Part shown: in pieces, positions 58,315 to 64,000 of the stretch
Numbering within the stretch: the stretch's first letter is position 1
Layout of the letters: each line of letters starts with the position of its first letter
Source of the DNA: JADLHS01 sp039806955
GTDB taxonomy: Bacteria > Verrucomicrobiota > Verrucomicrobiia > Limisphaerales > JADLHS01
Direction: 5' to 3'
Assembly (NCBI GenBank): GCA_039806955.1
Contig: JBDHQI010000012.1
Location: 1 to 64,000 of the forward strand
DNA length: 64,000 nt
Made by a program: the position numbers and the translations under genes
The notes under the pieces: generated by a model
The model's database searches: none
Seen by the model: the letters and a program-made list of their open reading frames with translations, nothing else
Told to the model about the DNA's origin: nothing

Positions 58315-59460
58315 ATGACACGAAACAAGATGAATCTGATGCTTCTCCCTTGGCATAAAAACCTGCTGCTAACGGCCACCCTGCTGATGGGGTTGGTTGC
58401 GATCAACCCCGATTCGGCGCCGGCTGCCGGCAAATTAAAAACCGAGAACGTGATTCTCATTCACACCGACGGCTTGCGTTGGCAGGAAGTCTTCACCGGC
58501 GCCGATCCCGCGCTGCTCCCCAAACCCGACAGCAATCATCCGTTGATCGAAACGTACTGGCGCGATACTCCCGAAGCGCGGCGTGAAGCTTTGCTGCCTT
58601 TCTTTTGGCAGGTGATCGCGAAGGAGGGACAGATCTACGGGAATCAAAACAAAGGCAGCGTCGTGCGGGTGACCAACAATAAGTGGTTTTCGTATCCGGG
58701 CCGCAATGAATTTCTGACCGGCTCGGCCGATCCGCGCATCAACAGCAACGCCAAGAAGCCCAATCCCAACGTGACCGTGTTGGAATGGTTGCACCAGAAA
58801 CCGGCGTTCAACCACGCCGTGGCCGCTTATAGCGCGTGGGATGTCGTCCCGTACATTATCAATCGTGACCGTTGCGGTTTTCCTGTGATGGGCGGCTGGG
58901 AGCCGGTCCCGGATAAATCTCCGAGTCCACGCATGGCGCTGCTGAACGAATTGATTCGTGACACCACTCCCGCCAATACAGCGGAAGTGTACGACTCGTT
59001 CATCTTTCAAGCGGCGTTGGAGCATCTGGTCACCAAACAACCGCGCGTGCTATACGTGGATTTTCTGGAAACGGATCATTGGGCTCACGCCGGTCAATAC
59101 GGCGCGGTTCTGAACGCCGCCCACAAGTTCGATAGTTACGTACAGCGCCTCTGGGAGACGGTTCAGGCTTCAGACCGTTATCGGAACAAAACCACTTTGC
59201 TCTTGCTCACGGACCATGGCCGCGGGTTGGCGCCGGAAAATTGGAAACACCACGGTCGCAAGATCGAAGGCGCGCAATACATCTGGATGGCTTTCCTTGG
59301 CCCGGACACTCCGGCGCTGGGTGAGCGCGCCAATTGCCCGACAATTACGCAAAGCCAGTTGGCGGCGACCCTGGCCGCCTTCTTGGGTGAGGACTATAAT
59401 CAGGCTGTTCCCCAAGCTGCGCCGCCAGTAGCCGAGGCTTTGCCGGCGGCGGGTAAATAA
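58315..59460 (+). CDS. Secreted alkaline-phosphatase-superfamily protein, possible altered nucleophile
   Basis: A 381-residue exported protein (signal LLLTATLLMGLVAINPDSAP). The metal sites are seen in NVILIHTDGLRWQEVFTG, DFLETDHWAHAGQYG and LLLLTDHGRGLAPENW. The stretch FSYPGRNEFLTGSADPRI corresponds to the nucleophile region, where related enzymes often have Ser or Thr; here Asn appears at that place. If that alignment is right, catalysis may differ. It is likely co-transcribed with the enzyme upstream, and the two form a tandem pair with low overall similarity. Confidence 0.75.
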   Translation: MTRNKMNLMLLPWHKNLLLTATLLMGLVAINPDSAPAAGKLKTENVILIHTDGLRWQEVFTGADPALLPKPDSNHPLIETYWRDTPEARREALLPFFWQVIAKEGQIYGNQNKGSVVRVTNNKWFSYPGRNEFLTGSADPRINSNAKKPNPNVTVLEWLHQKPAFNHAVAAYSAWDVVPYIINRDRCGFPVMGGWEPVPDKSPSPRMALLNELIRDTTPANTAEVYDSFIFQAALEHLVTKQPRVLYVDFLETDHWAHAGQYGAVLNAAHKFDSYVQRLWETVQASDRYRNKTTLLLLTDHGRGLAPENWKHHGRKIEGAQYIWMAFLGPDTPALGERANCPTITQSQLAATLAAFLGEDYNQAVPQAAPPVAEALPAAGK

Positions 59461-59774
59461 TCTTTCACCCAGTCCCCGACCGAACGGTGGGCTTGGACGC
59501 TTGATTCCTAAAATTCCGAGTGTGCTGAGCGGAACGAAACGCTGTGCGGACGGATTTGATGCGAATCAGCCCGTCGTTATGGTCGGGGTTTGATGGTAAG
59601 ATTAAATTTCCTCAACAACCATTCCAGCAATGCACGTTGATCATCAATCGTAGCGCGGCGGACTTGAGTCAATAGATGAATCCGATCCGGTGGTGGCGGA
59701 TTGGGGTTCTGCGGAATCTGAAGTCAGGTCGAATTTAACTTGAACAATTCATTGCCGGTTACGTCAATTCCGCT
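59461..59774. other. Intergenic stretch of 314 bases
   Basis: The stretch holds the presumed promoter of the prepilin-like gene. One reverse frame of about 46 residues (ending PRP-stop near 59585, with LLEWLLRKFNLTIKPRP) looks vaguely coding but has no ATG. No repeat or terminator was seen. Confidence 0.4.
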
Positions 59775-60638
59775 GTGAACTCGTTCGTTGCCCAACGAAA
59801 ATCTTCGTTTTCCGCCAACCGTCAGGGGTTCACCTTGATCGAGTTGTTGGTGGTCATCGCGATTATTGCTATTCTGGCCGCCTTGCTGTTGCCGGTGCTT
59901 GGAAAGGCCAAGGGTAAAGCCCAGGCCGCCGCTTGCATGGGGAATTTTAAGCAACTCCAGCTTTGTTGGCAGTTATATGTGGACGATAGCAACGATCATC
60001 TGCCCGCCAATACCGCCTTGAATGAAGACGACATTGGCAATCGCGAGGCGTGGACCTCGGACCCTTTTTCCTGGTTGCAGGGCAATGCCTGGACCGATAC
60101 CACGCCAGAATATCTGCAACGCGGAGTCCTCTACCCTTACAACCGATCGCTCGGTATTTATCGGTGTCCCGCTGATCGCTCCACCGTGCGGGACCAGGGC
60201 GCCATTCCGCGCAACCGCAGTGTTTCAATGAGCATGTATATGAACTTCCGCAATCAGCCGGAAGACCCCGCCTACCGCTTGTGCTGGCATCGTCTGGGGC
60301 AAATCCAACGGCCCGGTCCGAGCCGCGCCGCGGTGTTTATCGAGGAGCATGAGAAAAGCATCCAGCAGAGTGCGTTTGGCATCAACGCGCCCAATTCCCT
60401 CACGCTGTTCGGTTATTCGCTCTGGACGTGGATCAGTTTTCCCGCGACGCGCCACGCTGACTCCGGGCTGCTCAGTTTTGCTGATGGCCACGTCGAGAAA
60501 TGGGCCTGGCGCGAAGCCAACACCCGACAGATTGCCCAGCACAATGATTGGATTGTGGCGCAACCGGCGGTTGCCAATACGGACCGCGATCTGAGCCGCT
60601 TTTTCGAGGTGATTCCCGAAACCGTACCGATTCCTTGA
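59775..60638 (+). CDS. Prepilin-like (type II pseudopilin-type) secreted protein
   Basis: A 287-residue protein that starts with GTG. Its prepilin-type signal is RQGFTLIELLVVIAIIAIL, with the Gly-Phe cleavage site and Glu5, followed by AALLLPVLGKAKGKAQAAAC. The C-terminal domain contains the family signature SFADGHVEKWAWREAN, as in the large Planctomycetota/Verrucomicrobiota prepilin family. It may be exported by a type II or type IV pilus-like system. No pilus assembly genes lie in the window. A second member follows 130 bases downstream. Confidence 0.85.
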   Translation: MNSFVAQRKSSFSANRQGFTLIELLVVIAIIAILAALLLPVLGKAKGKAQAAACMGNFKQLQLCWQLYVDDSNDHLPANTALNEDDIGNREAWTSDPFSWLQGNAWTDTTPEYLQRGVLYPYNRSLGIYRCPADRSTVRDQGAIPRNRSVSMSMYMNFRNQPEDPAYRLCWHRLGQIQRPGPSRAAVFIEEHEKSIQQSAFGINAPNSLTLFGYSLWTWISFPATRHADSGLLSFADGHVEKWAWREANTRQIAQHNDWIVAQPAVANTDRDLSRFFEVIPETVPIP

Positions 60639-60768
60639 AAGAGGCTCCGCACTTGCGCCCTTACTCAGAAACGTAATTGCAATCCGAACTCACATCTTTG
60701 TTTTCCACTGCTGCCGTGTGCTCTCGGTCAAAGTTGAACGAACTGACTGGGTTCGCGTCGGATAACTT

Positions 60769-61473
60769 GTGAAGCACCGCTTGGATCAATCACCGCCACC
60801 GTCGCCGGGCGCGACCGATCAAAAATCGCCGGCGCATGATTCGTCGCCGGCGTTCACGCTCATCGAGCTGCTGGTGGTCATCGCCATCATTGCCATTTTA
60901 GCGAGTCTGTTGTTACCGGCGCTGGCTGCGGCTAAAGCCAGGGCGCGCGATACGCGCTGCATTTCCCAACTGCGCCAATGCGGCATCGCCATGAGTTTAT
61001 ATCTGGATGACTTCAACGATCGCTATTTCTGGACTTCCACTAACGTCAGCACCGAGGGGATGGAATGGTTTGTTTGGGCCGGTCGCACGAACAATAATTT
61101 TCACACGGGACAAGACGGCATCTTCAATCGTCTGGATCGTCCGCTCAATCACTACGGTTTGTCCTTTCCGGTGGTGACGTGTCCTTGTGATCAGGGCCGG
61201 GAAGACTCCCAACCGCATACGCTGGCCGAATATGTGGGCAATTCCTACATGTTCAACGCGGTCGGTCTGCCGACGGGTACGGGGGGGCTGAATGCACTCA
61301 AAGCCACTTCACTACCGTATCCGAGCCGAACCGTTCTATTCGCCGACAATGTCGTTGCGTTCCCCACCAATCCCACTGGCTGGCACAAGCGGCGTCCCGC
61401 CGGCTTCGTCATGCTCACCGATCTGCATGTCGAACCAGGAACGGCGCTGACAGTGCTCAATCTGGTTTGGTAG
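60769..61473 (+). CDS. Prepilin-like (type II pseudopilin-type) secreted protein
   Basis: A 234-residue protein starting with GTG. The signal SSPAFTLIELLVVIAIIAIL has Ala instead of Gly before the cleavage-site Phe, which prepilin peptidase usually cleaves less well. The rest keeps the family pattern ASLLLPALAAAKARARDTRC, with LRQCGIAMSLYLDDFNDRY after it. The C-terminal domain ends in GFVMLTDLHVEPGTALTVL, in which DLHV replaces the usual DGHV. Long first helix, short globular domain. Function unknown. Confidence 0.8.
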   Translation: MKHRLDQSPPPSPGATDQKSPAHDSSPAFTLIELLVVIAIIAILASLLLPALAAAKARARDTRCISQLRQCGIAMSLYLDDFNDRYFWTSTNVSTEGMEWFVWAGRTNNNFHTGQDGIFNRLDRPLNHYGLSFPVVTCPCDQGREDSQPHTLAEYVGNSYMFNAVGLPTGTGGLNALKATSLPYPSRTVLFADNVVAFPTNPTGWHKRRPAGFVMLTDLHVEPGTALTVLNLVW

Positions 61474-61519
61474 GCGGCCAGTCTGCACTGAGGTTCCGAG
61501 GTTCATTCAATGGTTTTAA

Positions 61520-61535
61520 TTGACTGTTCAGTCAA
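61520..61535. promoter_or_regulatory. Palindromic operator upstream of tetR
   Basis: TTGACTG-TT-CAGTCAA is a perfect palindrome of two 7-base arms with a two-base centre. It may also overlap a -35 box (TTGACT, with TATCGT 16 bases further). It lies 42 bases before the tetR ATG. The same palindrome with one mismatch precedes the RND gene. Confidence 0.75.
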
Positions 61536-61576
61536 CTTGCCTATCGTGAGGCACGTTCGCTCGAAAAGTCGAGCGA

Positions 61577-62203
61577 ATGGATTGTTCCGACCCAAAATTT
61601 ATGAGACGCACCAGTGACGCCAAAGAAAAATTGCTCCAAGTCGGTTTCGACTTGATTTGGAGCCAAAGTTATGGCGCCGTCAGTGTGGATCAAATTTGCG
61701 AGCAAGCCGGCGTCAACAAAGGCAGTTTTTATCATTACTTTCCCTCCAAAGCCGATTTGGTGGTCGCTGCGTACGAAGAAGATTGGCGCGAAAAGCAGCC
61801 CGAGTTGGACCGGATTTTTTCACCGCAGGTGCCGCCCCTGGAACGGCTGGAACGCTGGTGCGGTTACATCCAAAAACGCCAGAAAATACGGGCGGAAAAG
61901 TATGGTAGTGTTTGTGGCTGTCCGTACGGCAGCCTGGGGGCGGAACTCGCCACTCAAGAGGAGAAAATCCGCGCGAAAATTCAGGAACTGGTCGAGCGTA
62001 ATCAGCGTTATCTGACCAGCGCCGTCGCCGACGCCCAACGGGAAGGCTTGATCGAGGTCAGCGATCCGCGCGTAATGGCGACTCAGATTTATTCCACGAC
62101 TCTCGGCTTTACCCTTCATGCCAAAATTCGTAACAATCTCGACCTGCTGCACGAATTGGAGCCGGCGATCATGAACTTGATCGGGATTCGCGCCGCCGTT
62201 TGA
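61577..62203 (+). CDS. TetR/AcrR-family transcriptional repressor
   Basis: A 208-residue regulator. The N-terminal helix-turn-helix is visible as AKEKLLQVGFDLIWSQSYGA, then SVDQICEQAGVNKGSFYHYF. The C-terminal ligand domain (about residues 75-208) has LERLERWCGYIQKRQKIRAE and CGCPYGSLGAELATQEEKIR, with Cys near the dimer face. It probably represses itself and the adjacent RND pump by binding the two palindromic sites. A shorter start at the ATG before RRTSDAK is possible. Confidence 0.9.
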   Translation: MDCSDPKFMRRTSDAKEKLLQVGFDLIWSQSYGAVSVDQICEQAGVNKGSFYHYFPSKADLVVAAYEEDWREKQPELDRIFSPQVPPLERLERWCGYIQKRQKIRAEKYGSVCGCPYGSLGAELATQEEKIRAKIQELVERNQRYLTSAVADAQREGLIEVSDPRVMATQIYSTTLGFTLHAKIRNNLDLLHELEPAIMNLIGIRAAV

Positions 62204-62255
62204 AATCTCATTTGCATGTTTGCCAAACCGAAGATGCCTGTTGATAAAATTATAT

Positions 62256-62271
62256 TTGACTGGTCAGTTAA
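62256..62271. promoter_or_regulatory. Palindromic operator upstream of the RND pump gene
   Basis: TTGACTG-GT-CAGTTAA matches the tetR operator in the whole left arm and in six of seven bases of the right arm. It lies 22 bases before the pump gene ATG, where a bound repressor would block transcription. Confidence 0.75.
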
Positions 62272-62293
62272 CCTGCAGCGGTAGAGAAATTAT

Positions 62294-64000
62294 ATGTGGA
62301 TTGTTCGTTTGGCGTTGCGCCGGCCCTATACGTTCGTGGTGGCGGCGTTGCTGCTGGTTTTGTTGACGCCGCTCATTTTGCTGCGGATGCCCACGGATAT
62401 TTTCCCGGCGGTCAACATTCCGGTGGTTAGTATCGTTTGGCAATACACCGGTCTGGACGCGAAGCAGATCGAGCAACGCATCACCTACGCGCACGAACGC
62501 ATTCTGAGCGTTACGGTCAACAATATCGAGCATATCGAATCCACCTCCTACAACGGCATCAGCGTGGTAAAGGTGTTTCTCCAGCCCGGCTCATCGGTGG
62601 ATTCAGCGGTGGCGCAAATTACCGCCGGGGCGCAAACCGTATTACGGCAGATGCCGTCCGGCATGCAGCCGCCGTTGATCATTCAATACAACGCTTCGAC
62701 GGTACCGATTTCCCAATACAGTTTCAGCAGCCCGAAAATGTCGGAACAGGAACTCTTCGATGCCACCGCCAATCAGGTGCGCGTCGCCCTCTCGACCGTG
62801 CGGGGCGCCATGATCCCTTGGCCGTATGGCGGCAAAACCCGCGTAGTTTCAGTGGACCTGGATCTCGACGCGCTGAAGTCCAAAAACATTCTGCCCCAGG
62901 AAGTGGTCAGCGCCATCAATGCGCAGAACCTGGTTTTGCCCGGTGGCACGGCAAAAATCGGCACCACGGAATTTAGCGTGGCGATGGATTCCAACGCCCG
63001 CATGATTGACGATCTGAATCATCTACCGATCAAAGTTGTGCGCGGCGCGACCATTCACCTCAGCGACGTGGCGCAGGTGCATGATGGCTACATGCCGCAA
63101 AAAAACTCGGTACGCCAGGATGGTGTCCGGGGCGCGCTGCTTACGATCATGAAGGCCGGTGACGCCTCGACGCTCGACGTGGTCAAGGGGGTGAAGGCCG
63201 CCTTGCCCGGCGCAATGGCGGCGCAACCGCCCGATTTTCAGGTGCAGGAATTCGCCGATCAATCGCTGTTCGTTAGTGCCGCCATCAATGGGGTGGTGCA
63301 TGAAGGTTTGATTGCCGCCGCGCTGACGGCCTGCATGATTCTGCTCTTCCTCGGCTCCTGGCGTAGCACGTTCATCATCGCGCTTTCCATTCCGCTCGCT
63401 GTCTTGTGTTCCATCGCCGCCTTGAGCGCGCTGGGTGAGACTATCAATCTGATGACGCTGGGCGGTCTGGCGTTGGCGGTGGGGATCCTGGTGGACGACG
63501 CCACGGTGACGATTGAAAACATCCACCGTCACATGGCTGCTGGCCTGCCCTTGGAAGACGCCATTCTGAGAGGCTCCGAGGAAATCGCCATGCCGGCATT
63601 TGTCTCGACGCTCTGCATCTGCATCGTATTCGTGCCGATGTTTTTTCTCACCGGCGTGGCGCGCTACTTGTTTGTGCCGCTGGCCCAAGCGGTCGTATTT
63701 GCCATGCTGGCGAGTTACGTAATTTCACGAACGCTACTCCCAACTCTCGTGATGTGGTTTTATCGCCATGTCGAAATCCATGGCGATCAATCCGACCTTT
63801 CCGCTGCGCCCGTTTGGATGCGACCGTTCATCCGTTTGCAACGCGGTTTCGAGCGTCGTTTTGATCGGTTTCGCCAAGGCTACCGCAATATGCTCGCGAG
63901 TTGCTTCGTCTTCCGTAAAGGCTTTGTCGTTTTCTTCCTCGTGCTGTGCGTGGGTTCGTGGTTGTTGATTCCGTTTCTAGGCCGCAACTTTTTCCCGAGT
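62294..64000 (+). CDS. RND-family efflux transporter (AcrB/MdtB-like), 3' part missing
   Basis: 569 codons are present to the window edge. The start MWIVRLALRRPYTFVVAALL holds the first helix. The periplasmic porter region follows (IFPAVNIPVVSIVWQYTGLD, SYNGISVVKVFLQPGSSVD), then the helical part with the proton-relay pair in GILVDDATVTIENIHRHM and further helices (FVSTLCICIVFVPMFFLTG). Such pumps expel drugs or other toxic compounds with an adaptor protein and an outer-membrane channel, neither of which is in the window. Two palindromic operators tie it to the TetR gene upstream. Confidence 0.92.
   Translation, partial: MWIVRLALRRPYTFVVAALLLVLLTPLILLRMPTDIFPAVNIPVVSIVWQYTGLDAKQIEQRITYAHERILSVTVNNIEHIESTSYNGISVVKVFLQPGSSVDSAVAQITAGAQTVLRQMPSGMQPPLIIQYNASTVPISQYSFSSPKMSEQELFDATANQVRVALSTVRGAMIPWPYGGKTRVVSVDLDLDALKSKNILPQEVVSAINAQNLVLPGGTAKIGTTEFSVAMDSNARMIDDLNHLPIKVVRGATIHLSDVAQVHDGYMPQKNSVRQDGVRGALLTIMKAGDASTLDVVKGVKAALPGAMAAQPPDFQVQEFADQSLFVSAAINGVVHEGLIAAALTACMILLFLGSWRSTFIIALSIPLAVLCSIAALSALGETINLMTLGGLALAVGILVDDATVTIENIHRHMAAGLPLEDAILRGSEEIAMPAFVSTLCICIVFVPMFFLTGVARYLFVPLAQAVVFAMLASYVISRTLLPTLVMWFYRHVEIHGDQSDLSAAPVWMRPFIRLQRGFERRFDRFRQGYRNMLASCFVFRKGFVVFFLVLCVGSWLLIPFLGRNFFPS

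Noticed and set aside
59580..59720. Reverse frame with LLEWLLRKFNLTIKPRP near its end
   Set aside because: It has no ATG and is only about 46 residues long; it reads somewhat like protein but evidence is too thin.
1..64000. CRISPR arrays, tRNA or rRNA genes, insertion sequences, prophage genes
   Set aside because: No direct-repeat/spacer pattern, cloverleaf-like sequence, transposase or phage structural motif was found by reading. A tRNA/rRNA covariance-model search and an IS database search would be decisive; a hit would overturn this.

Overview
The window looks like a chromosomal segment of a Gram-negative member of the Verrucomicrobiota, probably the Limisphaerales/Pedosphaera side. This is inferred from several features together: an outer-membrane machinery (BamA, Skp), an LPS/EPS-type glycan cluster with GT9 heptosyltransferase-like enzymes, prepilin-type proteins with the LIELLVVIAIIAILA helix, secreted proteins ending in an F-Y/F-R-x-R-R module, and small conserved proteins without known function. 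By eye the G+C content is in the high fifties, except for an AT-richer stretch at about 30.5-32.7 kb. No tRNA, rRNA, CRISPR array, transposase or prophage gene was recognised.

Layout. 0-7 kb: a polysaccharide or glycan decoration cluster (GT2 fragment, GT4, FkbM-like methyltransferase, GDP-mannose dehydratase-like enzyme, sugar C-methyltransferase, GT9), closed by a D-2-hydroxyacid dehydrogenase and a 40-residue small ORF. 7-12 kb: housekeeping genes (Cys-rich small protein, acs, dprA, dus). 11.9-19.3 kb: two tandem thymidylate-kinase-like genes, diverging from two tandem O-antigen-polymerase-like genes followed by GT2, methyltransferase and GT9; this is the second half of the glycan locus. 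19.3-25.5 kb: secreted sialidase, der, a large secreted Ig-domain protein and an NlpC/P60- or CHAP-like lipoprotein. 25.5-30.5 kb: REPIN-like repeat, uppS, purA with an attenuator-like leader, then the dapF-dapA-dapB operon. 30.5-32.7 kb: AT-rich accessory island with a cysteine-rich secreted protein, a lipoprotein and a possible decayed gene. 32.7-38.4 kb: folK, nucleoside-type MFS permease, two NarL-type response regulators, dnaB. 38.4-44 kb: bamA, an SBBP beta-propeller protein, skp. 44-47.4 kb: aldo/keto reductase, sugar nucleotidyltransferase, low-molecular-weight phosphatase, HU. 47.5-52.6 kb: a partial complex I operon (small gene, nuoA, nuoB, nuoC, nuoD, HEAT protein) invaded by a four-helix-bundle (IVP-type) gene and octamer repeat arrays. 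52.7-56.2 kb: REC-DUF4388 regulator with an LC7-like partner, Fe-alcohol dehydrogenase, lipoate ligase. 56.5-61.5 kb: two alkaline-phosphatase-superfamily enzymes and two prepilin-like proteins. 61.5-64 kb: a TetR repressor and an RND efflux pump (cut by the window end) that share a palindromic operator.

The most unusual structures are these. (1) Oppositely oriented arrays of an 8-bp unit (about CGTTANAN) surround the four-helix-bundle gene inside the nuo operon, and a gene-less pair of the same arrays sits between nuoA and nuoB. The gene itself carries a one-base frameshift near its 3' end. (2) A tandem thymidylate-kinase-like pair in which one copy has Arg in place of the Walker A Lys. (3) Packed small genes missed by normal length cut-offs. 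(4) A REPIN-like pair of palindromes abutting the uppS stop codon. (5) A promoter-hairpin-U-run leader in front of purA. Start sites were chosen by inspection; where the first possible start was GTG/TTG or overlapped deeply with a neighbour, a downstream ATG was preferred.
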